A DNA stretch of 64,000 nucleotides, from positions 1-64,000 of the forward strand of contig NZ_JBHLWA010000013.1 of NCBI RefSeq assembly GCF_042433085.1, in the 5' to 3' direction. Both the position numbers and the translations under genes were made by a program. The notes beneath the pieces are model-generated. The model worked only from the letters and a program-made list of their open reading frames with translations. It was not told the DNA's origin and ran no database searches. Positions within the stretch are counted from its first letter, which is position 1, and each line of letters opens with the position of its first letter. This document shows, piece by piece, positions 54,500 through 62,203 of this stretch. This DNA comes from Gallibacterium melopsittaci. Lineage in GTDB: Bacteria > Pseudomonadota > Gammaproteobacteria > Enterobacterales > Pasteurellaceae.

Positions 54500-55225
54500 T
54501 TATTCATTAAAATTATCTGGTAGATGTTGTTGCATACTCGACCAAATCAGCCCACTTTCAATCCCATATTGCCTAATACAAGGTCTAACTTGTTCTAGGT
54601 CTTCAGTCTGACAAATTGTGTGTAATTGATGATAAAACTTCAAGGCCAACTCACGACTTAGTGGATTGGAAAAATAAAAGCGACCTACCCGCTCATACAA
54701 ACTCTTTAAACTATTTAAAATTAATCCATATACAGGATTTTTAGATGCAAATGCTAACTGGCGAAATAAATCATAGTCAAAAGATGTGTAATCTTCTGCA
54801 GTATCCTTCAAACGAGCTAAAGGTTCAAACACAGCTAATGATTCTTCCTTAGCAATACGGAATGCTTTGCGAATATAAATGGCGGAAATATTGGTTCTTG
54901 CCGATAAAATATTTGCAATTAAAGTAGGAACACGCGTGCCATCTAATTTAATCAGTGCTTCTAAAATATTTAATCCTGAAGTTTCCCAAATATTATTTAC
55001 CCGTGTAGGTTTTCCGTGTTGAATACTCAACCAACCATCTCGAGCTAAGCGTTGTAATACTTCACGCAATGTAGTCCGTGTTACTCCAATTTTATCTGCT
55101 AACTCTCGTTCTGCTGGCAGATCTGAACCAGGTGGGAAATGATTATTCCAGATACTTCTAATGATATATTCTTCAGCTAATCCTGCTGGGCTGTGTGCTT
55201 TGATGACATCATTATTTATTGTCAT
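54500..55225 (-). CDS. fadR: Fatty-acid regulator FadR
   Basis: GntR-family regulator that senses long-chain acyl-CoA and balances fatty-acid breakdown and synthesis. The 241 aa have the winged-helix DNA-binding domain (PAERELADKIGVTRTTLREVLQRL, residues 38-60) and the FadR C-terminal ligand domain. It is divergent from nhaB, as in E. coli. Pasteurellaceae usually lack a full beta-oxidation set, so its main role here may be activating fab genes (inference). Confidence 0.93.
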   Translation of the reverse strand: MTINNDVIKAHSPAGLAEEYIIRSIWNNHFPPGSDLPAERELADKIGVTRTTLREVLQRLARDGWLSIQHGKPTRVNNIWETSGLNILEALIKLDGTRVPTLIANILSARTNISAIYIRKAFRIAKEESLAVFEPLARLKDTAEDYTSFDYDLFRQLAFASKNPVYGLILNSLKSLYERVGRFYFSNPLSRELALKFYHQLHTICQTEDLEQVRPCIRQYGIESGLIWSSMQQHLPDNFNE

Positions 55226-55417
55226 TAGTTTATTCCTATATTAATAACTCAAATACCTATTCAATACATTGGCGCTACTTGAGAAAAATCGTCTGTATTT
55301 ATATCAAAAATCAATACAGTGCATATAAATTCATTAAACGGCTTATTTACAATAAAATCGTAAAAATCTTTGATCCCACACAAATAAACCTAATATTCGA
55401 ATGAAATAAATCTGCAA

Positions 55418-55432
55418 GATTGTATTACAATC
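55418..55432. promoter_or_regulatory. 15-bp perfect palindrome upstream of nhaB
   Basis: GATTGTATTACAATC has 7-bp perfect arms around one T. It lies 72 bp upstream of nhaB, in the 278-bp fadR-nhaB gap, which holds no other clear feature. It does not match the FadR consensus that I know; the binding protein is unknown. Confidence 0.4.
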
Positions 55433-55503
55433 GGGCGAGTTGTAAATTAAAAAACACAACATTTTGAATAAATAATAATCTGAAAGTCTATGGAGATGAC
55501 GGT

Positions 55504-57060
55504 ATGACTTATTTGCAAGCTGGTATGCAAAATTTTCTGGGGCAGAGTCCTAACTGGTACAAACTACTTATTATTGGCTTCCTCTTCATTAACCCTCTAA
55601 TTTTCTATGTTGATCCCTTTCTAGCTGGTTGGCTCCTTGTTGCAGAATTTATTTTTACCCTAGCCATGGCATTAAAATGTTATCCGTTACAACCTGGCGG
55701 TTTACTTGCTTTGGAATCCGTTATTATTGGTATGACAACACCAGAACATATCAAACATGAAATTATGGCAAATTTTGAAGTTATTATGCTATTAATGTTT
55801 ATGGTGGCTGGTATCTATTTTATGAAGCAATTACTGCTGTTTTTATTTACCAAATTACTGCTTGCCATTCGTTCTAAAATTACTTTATCGCTTGCATTCT
55901 GTATCAGTGCCGCATTCCTTTCTGCTTTCTTAGATGCACTTACTGTTGTCGCTGTTGTTATTAGTGTGTGTATGGGCTTTTATGGTGTTTATCACAAAAT
56001 TGCTTCAGGTAATAAATTTGATGATTCTACTGATATTACTAATGATGACAAAATCACAAGTGCCAAAAAGACCTTAGAAGAATTCCGTGCTTTCCTTCGT
56101 AGTTTAATGATGCACGCTGGCGTTGGTACTGCATTAGGTGGTGTAATGACGATGGTAGGCGAACCACAAAACTTAATTATTGCAGAACAAGCTGGTTGGC
56201 ATTTTAGTGAATTTTTCTTCCGTATGGCACCTGTTACAGTACCTGTATTAATTTGTGGTTTATTAACTTGTTTTGCTTTAGAGAAATTTAAACTTTTTGG
56301 TTATGGAACACATTTACCTCGCCGAGTTTGGTTAGTCTTAGCGATTCTGGATCGTAGTCAAAGCGAAAAAATGACCCGCAATGATCGTATCAAATTGGTA
56401 GTACAAACAATTATTGCTGTATGGCTGATTATTGGATTAGCCTTCCACCTTGCTGCCGTAGGTTTAATTGGTTTAACCGTTATCATTTTAGCAACATCAT
56501 TTTGTGGAATTACTGATGAACATACTATCGGTCGAGCTTTCCAAGAATCTCTGCCATTTACTGCCTTATTAGTTGTTTTCTTTACTGTTGTTGCTGTCAT
56601 TATCGATCAACATTTATTCGGTGACATTATTCAATTCGTTTTAAGTGCAAGTGAAAGTTCACAATTAATTTTATTCTATGTATTCAATGGCTTATTATCT
56701 TCAATCTCAGACAATGTTTTCGTTGGTACGGTTTATATTAATGAAGCAAAAGCTGCCTTAGAAGCTGGAAAAATCTCACTTTCTCAATTTGAAGCAATCG
56801 CAGTAGCCATCAATACAGGAACCAATTTACCATCCGTAGCAACTCCAAATGGGCAAGCTGCTTTCTTATTTTTATTAACTTCATCATTTGCCCCATTAAT
56901 TCGTTTATCTTATGGTAGAATGGTACTCATGGCGTTGCCTTATACCATTGTGTTATCCGTTGTAGGCTTAATCGGTGTCGAATTTTTCCTACCTGAACTA
57001 ATGAATCTCTTTACACAATGGGGGCTTATTCCTGCGCCACATATTCCACCAGTACATTAA
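55504..57060 (+). CDS. nhaB: Na+/H+ antiporter NhaB
   Basis: Electrogenic Na+/H+ exchanger of the NhaB family. The 518 aa have about 12 hydrophobic helices; conserved segments include FLDALTVVAVVISV and GEPQNLIIAEQAGW. It is followed 12 bp later by dsbB, an order conserved in E. coli and Haemophilus. Confidence 0.95.
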   Translation: MTYLQAGMQNFLGQSPNWYKLLIIGFLFINPLIFYVDPFLAGWLLVAEFIFTLAMALKCYPLQPGGLLALESVIIGMTTPEHIKHEIMANFEVIMLLMFMVAGIYFMKQLLLFLFTKLLLAIRSKITLSLAFCISAAFLSAFLDALTVVAVVISVCMGFYGVYHKIASGNKFDDSTDITNDDKITSAKKTLEEFRAFLRSLMMHAGVGTALGGVMTMVGEPQNLIIAEQAGWHFSEFFFRMAPVTVPVLICGLLTCFALEKFKLFGYGTHLPRRVWLVLAILDRSQSEKMTRNDRIKLVVQTIIAVWLIIGLAFHLAAVGLIGLTVIILATSFCGITDEHTIGRAFQESLPFTALLVVFFTVVAVIIDQHLFGDIIQFVLSASESSQLILFYVFNGLLSSISDNVFVGTVYINEAKAALEAGKISLSQFEAIAVAINTGTNLPSVATPNGQAAFLFLLTSSFAPLIRLSYGRMVLMALPYTIVLSVVGLIGVEFFLPELMNLFTQWGLIPAPHIPPVH

Positions 57061-57072
57061 GAAGGATAAGCA

Positions 57073-57612
57073 ATGCTCACTGTATTTAAATCTTGGTCTT
57101 TAACTCGCACAGCTTGGTTCATTATGGCCCTCTCTGGCCTAGCACTAGAAGGTGCTGCCCTTTATTTTCAACATGGATTAGGCTTACATCCTTGTGTGAT
57201 GTGTATTTATGAACGTGTTGCATTGCTTACCGTGATTTTAGGTGGTCTCATTGGTGCAATCTATCCATCATCACTTTTTTTCCGTATTGTCGCTATTCTT
57301 GTTGGCGGTTGGGGAGCAATTAAAGGAATATTGCTTGCAGTAGAACATGTTGATCTTCAGCTAAACCCTGCCCCTTGGAAACAATGTGAGTTCCGCCCTG
57401 ACTTTCCTCAAACATTACCATTAGACCAATGGTTTCCATCAATCTTTCAAGCAAGTGGTTCTTGTAGTGATATTACTTGGAAATTTTTAGGCTATACCAT
57501 GCCACAATGGTTAGTTGTTGTATTTGCTATCTATATAGTTATCTGGGCAATCATTGCATTAAGCCAATTTAAACGTGGCAATTCAACTCGACAAAGACGT
57601 TTATTTAAATAG
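57073..57612 (+). CDS. dsbB: Disulphide bond formation protein DsbB
   Basis: Inner-membrane protein that reoxidises DsbA and passes electrons to quinones. The 179 aa have four transmembrane helices, the first periplasmic pair in HPCVMCIYER, and the second pair in KQCEF and GSCSD. It lies 12 bp after nhaB. DsbB would support the LptD disulphides through DsbA, which is not in this window. Confidence 0.94.
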   Translation: MLTVFKSWSLTRTAWFIMALSGLALEGAALYFQHGLGLHPCVMCIYERVALLTVILGGLIGAIYPSSLFFRIVAILVGGWGAIKGILLAVEHVDLQLNPAPWKQCEFRPDFPQTLPLDQWFPSIFQASGSCSDITWKFLGYTMPQWLVVVFAIYIVIWAIIALSQFKRGNSTRQRRLFK

Positions 57613-57623
57613 TACTTTCTCAA

Positions 57624-57662
57624 AAATAAGGATAAATTTCGTGAAGTCATTTATCCTTATTT
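57624..57662 (+). terminator. AT-rich terminator between dsbB and arcB
   Basis: AAATAAGGATAAAT and ATTTATCCTTATTT form a 14-bp perfect stem with an 11-base loop, 11 bp after dsbB. The T run after it is short. Together with the 75-bp gap it suggests arcB has its own promoter or receives only partial read-through. Confidence 0.6.
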
Positions 57663-57687
57663 CATTATATTTTCAAGGATATAAAAT

Positions 57688-59946
57688 ATGGTTGCTATTC
57701 GTCGTTCATTACAAAAATACATTGATTGGGTTATTCGTTTAGGACGGTTACGTTTCTCTTTATTAGGAATTGCTATACTTGCTGTATTTGCCTTATGCGT
57801 GCAAATTTTATTAAGTATTTTTGTTACTGGACAAATCTATTGGATGGATATTGCTCGTTCAATTAGTTTCGGCTTAATTTCTGCTCCATTTGTTATCTAT
57901 TTTTTCAATGTGATTGTAGAAAACTTAGAGCTTTCTCGCCAACGTTTACATGAGTCCAACCGTGAACTATCTGACGCTTTAGCATTACTTGAAAAAGAGA
58001 TTTCTGAGAAAAATAAAGCTCAAATTGCCTTACAACAAAAAGCGGATTTTTTACGTTCATTTATTGATGCCTCACCTGATTTAGTCTTTTCTCGTGCAGA
58101 AAACGGTAAGTTTCTCGAATGTAATCGGGCGATGGAACTACTAACAGGAAAAACAGAACAAGAATTAAAAAATCTCACTATTACTCAAACATTTCCTAAA
58201 GAGTTAGCGAAATATATTCTTGGAACCGACAAAGCAGTGTTAGAAAATAATATTGGTATGACTTACGAACAATGGTTTAAATATCCTAATGGCAAATTGG
58301 CTTGCTTTGAAATCCGTAAAGTTTCTTATTATGATCAAATTAATCAACAACACTGTCTTCTCGGTTTTGGTCGTGATATTACTGAACATAAACGCTATCA
58401 GGAAACGATTGAAAAGGCGAATCGAGATAAATCTAACTTAATGACTACCATCAGCCATGAACTACGTACCCCGCTTAATGGAATTATCGGGCTTAGTCGA
58501 ATCTTGCTAGATAGTCAATTAAATGAGAAACAACGCAACTATTTGCACACTATTAATGTTAGTGCCATTTCTCTAGGTCATATTTTTAGCGATATTATTG
58601 ATTTAGAAAAAATCGATTCTCGACGTATCCAGTTATACAAAAAAGAAACAGATGTACTACGCTTATTAAGTGATATTGAAAACTTTGCCACCTTTATGGC
58701 AAACCAAAAGAATTTATCCTTTAAACTCGAATACGATAATAATCTACCAAACTTCCTAATGTTGGATTATGCCCGTATTTCACAGATCTTATGGAATTTA
58801 ATTAATAATGCCGTCAAATTTACTACCACTGGTGGGCTAACATTAAAATTTTCTCGTTTAGATCAGCTAACTTATAGTTTTGCATTAACGGATACTGGCG
58901 TAGGAATCCCTTTGGCGGAACAGAAAAAAATCTTTGCCATGTATTATCAAGTCCGTTCTGGTAATCAAAAAGCCTTGGGTAGCGGAATTGGCTTATCTAT
59001 CTCGAAAAAAATTGCAAAATTAATGAATGGTAATTTAACCGTGAAAAGTGAAGTCGGTAAAGGTTCAACGTTCACCTTCACTTTCAAAGCAGAAGAAGCT
59101 GTAAAATTACCGCCTATTGTAACCATTCCTGAACTACAACATCTTTCTATTCTCTTAGTTGAAGATATTGAAATTAATGTTATTGTTGCTCGTTCTGTAT
59201 TGGAAAAACTTGGTTATCATGTTGATGTTGCAATGACAGGTAAAGATGCAATCAGAATGTGTGAAGCCAAACAATATGATCTTGTTTTATTAGATATTCA
59301 TCTGCCTGATATGACTGGTTTTGACGTTGCAGAATATTTGCATAAACAGTATGAAGAAGAAAAATATGATTATTTACCACCATTAGTTGCACTCACTGCA
59401 AATGTGGTAGCAAATAAACAAGATTACTTCAAACATGGTATGGATGATGTGCTACAAAAGCCATTATCATTAGATGCACTCAATCAATGCTTACTAAAAT
59501 TATTTGATCTTCAACCACAAATTATTGAAGAAGACTTGCTTAATACGCCAACTGTTTCACCAGAAAAAAGTAAAGAGAGTGACCGTTGGCAACAACTAGA
59601 TACTGTGATGCTAAATGAGTTAGCTAATATTCTTGGTAAAAAAACGATTCAGAATAACCTGAATCTATTTGCTTCAATGATGCCAAATTACTTACAAGAA
59701 TTAAACGATACATATCAGGCTTACCAACAAGATCCACAATCCAAACAAGCGTTATGTGAAATCGCACACAAGATTAAAGGTGCAGCTTCCTCTGTTGGCT
59801 TAAAACAATTACAAGAACTAAGTAAACATATTCAAGACGGCGATAAAGCAGATTGGGCTGATCAATTAGCGACACGCCTTGAGCAATTACAACATTGGCA
59901 GCAACATACCGCTTGTTTACAACAATGGTTAGATCAGAAATATTAA
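57688..59946 (+). CDS. arcB: Anoxic redox sensor kinase ArcB
   Basis: Tripartite hybrid kinase that senses the quinone pool and phosphorylates ArcA. The 752 aa show two transmembrane helices (about residues 24-47 and 58-78), a coiled coil (80-118) and a PAS domain (120-235). The redox cysteines Cys145 and Cys206 are spaced exactly as the E. coli quinone-sensing pair. The kinase core has His257 (TISHELRTP), the receiver has Asp536 (VLLDIHLPD), and the HPt domain has His694 (IAHKIKGAA). It lies 4 bp before menH. Confidence 0.95.
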   Translation: MVAIRRSLQKYIDWVIRLGRLRFSLLGIAILAVFALCVQILLSIFVTGQIYWMDIARSISFGLISAPFVIYFFNVIVENLELSRQRLHESNRELSDALALLEKEISEKNKAQIALQQKADFLRSFIDASPDLVFSRAENGKFLECNRAMELLTGKTEQELKNLTITQTFPKELAKYILGTDKAVLENNIGMTYEQWFKYPNGKLACFEIRKVSYYDQINQQHCLLGFGRDITEHKRYQETIEKANRDKSNLMTTISHELRTPLNGIIGLSRILLDSQLNEKQRNYLHTINVSAISLGHIFSDIIDLEKIDSRRIQLYKKETDVLRLLSDIENFATFMANQKNLSFKLEYDNNLPNFLMLDYARISQILWNLINNAVKFTTTGGLTLKFSRLDQLTYSFALTDTGVGIPLAEQKKIFAMYYQVRSGNQKALGSGIGLSISKKIAKLMNGNLTVKSEVGKGSTFTFTFKAEEAVKLPPIVTIPELQHLSILLVEDIEINVIVARSVLEKLGYHVDVAMTGKDAIRMCEAKQYDLVLLDIHLPDMTGFDVAEYLHKQYEEEKYDYLPPLVALTANVVANKQDYFKHGMDDVLQKPLSLDALNQCLLKLFDLQPQIIEEDLLNTPTVSPEKSKESDRWQQLDTVMLNELANILGKKTIQNNLNLFASMMPNYLQELNDTYQAYQQDPQSKQALCEIAHKIKGAASSVGLKQLQELSKHIQDGDKADWADQLATRLEQLQHWQQHTACLQQWLDQKY

Positions 59947-59950
59947 TAAT

Positions 59951-60679
59951 ATGCAGAATTTCATTTTTTTACATGGTTTTCTCGGATCTCGTGATGATTG
60001 GCAAGCGGTTGTCAATCACTTACCTAATATACGTTGTTTTTGCTTAGATTTGCCTGGACATGGGCAAAATCCGTTATGCTCCGTGACTGATTTTCCCAGC
60101 ACAGCCAAATGGTTATCGCAACAAATCAAATTAACCGTTGATATGCAACCTTATCATCTTATTGGTTATTCCCTTGGTGGTCGTATAGCGGCTTATTTTG
60201 CAACGCAAACTGATTTTCCAACCCATAATCTGCATAAAGTTTGCCTAGAAGGGGCAAATTTAGGGTTAACCGCTCAAAATGAACGTGAACAACGCTGGCA
60301 GAATGATTTAAATTGGGCTATTCGATTTTCGCAGGAACCTATAGAAAAAGTATTAGCAGATTGGTATCAACAAGCTGTGTTTGCCGATCTTAATCATACG
60401 CAAAGACAGGCATTAATCCGCTTACGCACGAATAACCAACCACAAGCATTAAGCAGTATGTTACAAGCTACTTCATTAGCTAAACAACCTAATTTATGGG
60501 CTGATATTCAAGCTCAACCAGATCGCTTTTACTATTTTTGCGGAGAAAATGATCAAAAATTTCGTCAACTAGCTGAAAAGCATCAATTAAACCTAACATT
60601 AATCAGTAAAGTTGGGCATAATGCGCATATTCACCAGCCAGCAGAATTTGCTCTCAAGTTGGCTACCCTATTTTGTTAA
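59951..60679 (+). CDS. menH: 2-succinyl-6-hydroxy-2,4-cyclohexadiene-1-carboxylate synthase MenH
   Basis: Alpha/beta-hydrolase of menaquinone synthesis. The 242 aa have the oxyanion-hole region FLHGFLGS, the nucleophile motif GYSLGGR and the C-terminal catalytic His in VGHNAHIHQP. It starts 4 bp after arcB, so it is probably co-transcribed with it. menB follows 16 bp later. Confidence 0.92.
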   Translation: MQNFIFLHGFLGSRDDWQAVVNHLPNIRCFCLDLPGHGQNPLCSVTDFPSTAKWLSQQIKLTVDMQPYHLIGYSLGGRIAAYFATQTDFPTHNLHKVCLEGANLGLTAQNEREQRWQNDLNWAIRFSQEPIEKVLADWYQQAVFADLNHTQRQALIRLRTNNQPQALSSMLQATSLAKQPNLWADIQAQPDRFYYFCGENDQKFRQLAEKHQLNLTLISKVGHNAHIHQPAEFALKLATLFC

Positions 60680-60695
60680 TAAAAAAGGAAAAATT

Positions 60696-61553
60696 ATGTT
60701 ATATCCAAGCGAAGACTTTTTATACGCACCAGTAGAATGGCAAGATTGTAGCGAAGGCTACACCGATATTCTCTATCATAAATCAACTGATGGTATCGCC
60801 AAAATCACTATTAATCGTCCTCAAGTGCGTAACGCATTTCGTCCACAAACAGTAAAAGAAATGATTCAAGCCTTTGCCGATGCACGTTTTGATGAAAAAA
60901 TTGGTGTGATCGTATTAACTGGTCAAGGTGAAAAAGCATTCTGTTCTGGTGGTGATCAGAAAGTGCGTGGTGACTACGGTGGTTATAAAGATGATCAAGG
61001 GGTACATCACTTAAATGTGCTTGACTTCCAACGTGATATCCGTACTTGTCCAAAACCTGTCGTCGCAATGGTTGCGGGTTATGCCATCGGTGGTGGTCAT
61101 GTATTACATATGATGTGCGATTTAACGATTGCTGCAGAGAATGCAATTTTTGGTCAAACTGGTCCACGAGTCGGTTCATTTGATGGTGGCTGGGGAGCTT
61201 CTTATATGGCTCGTATTGTAGGACAAAAGAAAGCACGTGAAATTTGGTTCCTTTGCCGTCAATATAATGCACAAGAAGCGTTAGATATGGGCTTAGTAAA
61301 CACTGTTGTCCCTTATGCAGATTTAGAAAAAGAAACCGTACGTTGGTGTCGTGAAATGTTACAAAACAGTCCTATCGCCTTACGTTGCTTAAAAGCAGCA
61401 TTAAATGCAGACTGTGATGGTCAATCTGGCTTACAAGAATTAGCTGGTAATGCAACAATGTTGTTCTATATGACCGAAGAAGGACAAGAAGGTCGTAATG
61501 CCTTCAATGAAAAACGCCAACCAGACTTTAGTAAATTTAAACGTAATCCTTAA
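60696..61553 (+). CDS. menB: 1,4-dihydroxy-2-naphthoyl-CoA synthase MenB
   Basis: Crotonase-family enzyme that closes the naphthoquinone ring in menaquinone synthesis. The 285 aa match the E. coli length, with FCSGGDQKVRGD, the GQTGPRVGSFDGGWG active-site loop and the C-terminal tail. The ATG at 60696 with AAAGGA upstream is used; the longer frame from 60612 lies inside menH. A strong terminator follows. The other men genes are not in this window. Confidence 0.96.
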   Translation: MLYPSEDFLYAPVEWQDCSEGYTDILYHKSTDGIAKITINRPQVRNAFRPQTVKEMIQAFADARFDEKIGVIVLTGQGEKAFCSGGDQKVRGDYGGYKDDQGVHHLNVLDFQRDIRTCPKPVVAMVAGYAIGGGHVLHMMCDLTIAAENAIFGQTGPRVGSFDGGWGASYMARIVGQKKAREIWFLCRQYNAQEALDMGLVNTVVPYADLEKETVRWCREMLQNSPIALRCLKAALNADCDGQSGLQELAGNATMLFYMTEEGQEGRNAFNEKRQPDFSKFKRNP

Positions 61554-61566
61554 TGATGTAGAACAA

Positions 61567-61599
61567 AATGGTCAGCAATCGCTGACCATTATTTTTTTG
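61567..61599 (+). terminator. Terminator after menB
   Basis: AATGGTCAGC and GCTGACCATT form a 10-bp perfect stem with a 4-base loop, followed by ATTTTTTTGA. Confidence 0.9.
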
Positions 61600-61610
61600 A
61601 GATAATCGCT

Positions 61611-62150
61611 ATGACTATACGTAAATACTTAACTTATCAACCGCAACTCGGCGAACGTGTTTATATTGATGAAAGTGCTGTTGTTATTGGAAAGGTTTGG
61701 CTAGCCGATGATGTTTCTATTTGGCCAGGTGCAATTTTACGGGGTGATGTGAACGATATCTATATTGGAGCTAGAAGTAATATCCAAGATCTTTCTGTAC
61801 TCCATACTACACGAGCAAGTGAAACCAACCCAACTGGCTCACCGCTACATATAGGTGAAGATGTCACTATTGGCCATCACGTTACATTACATGGCTGTAA
61901 AATTGGCAATCGTGTGCTTGTAGGAATGGGAACTATTATTTTAGATGACGCTGTGATTGGTGATGATGTAATGATTGGTGCTGGCAGCTTGGTTCCACCA
62001 AAAAAGCAATTAGCTAGTGGATATTTGTATCTCGGCTCTCCTGCAAAAGCAATCCGCCCACTTACTCCAGAAGAAATCGCTTTTCTCAAGATCTCTGCAC
62101 AAAATTATGTGCAAACTGCTACTGAATACCAGCAAACTGAACAAGCCTAA
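61611..62150 (+). CDS. yrdA: Gamma-carbonic-anhydrase-like protein YrdA
   Basis: A 179-aa left-handed beta-helix protein with hexapeptide repeats. The three metal His positions of the gamma-class anhydrase fold are visible as SVLHTT and TIGHHVTLHGC. E. coli YrdA and relatives keep the metal site, but physiological activity is unproven. It is monocistronic between two terminators. Confidence 0.9.
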   Translation: MTIRKYLTYQPQLGERVYIDESAVVIGKVWLADDVSIWPGAILRGDVNDIYIGARSNIQDLSVLHTTRASETNPTGSPLHIGEDVTIGHHVTLHGCKIGNRVLVGMGTIILDDAVIGDDVMIGAGSLVPPKKQLASGYLYLGSPAKAIRPLTPEEIAFLKISAQNYVQTATEYQQTEQA

Positions 62151-62152
62151 AC

Positions 62153-62188
62153 AAAAAAGGAAGAATCTTAGTAAATTCTTCCTTTTTT
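62153..62188. terminator. Bidirectional terminator between yrdA and glyS
   Basis: AAAAAAGGAAGAAT and ATTCTTCCTTTTTT arms form a 14-bp perfect stem with an 8-base loop; T residues follow on both strands between convergent genes. Confidence 0.88.
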
Positions 62189-62203
62189 CTTAACTACTAT
62201 TAA

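Noticed and set aside
60811..61272. 153-codon frame on the minus strand inside menB
   Set aside because: It lies wholly antisense to a well-supported enzyme, has a His/Gln-rich biased composition and no ribosome site or relatives that I recognise.
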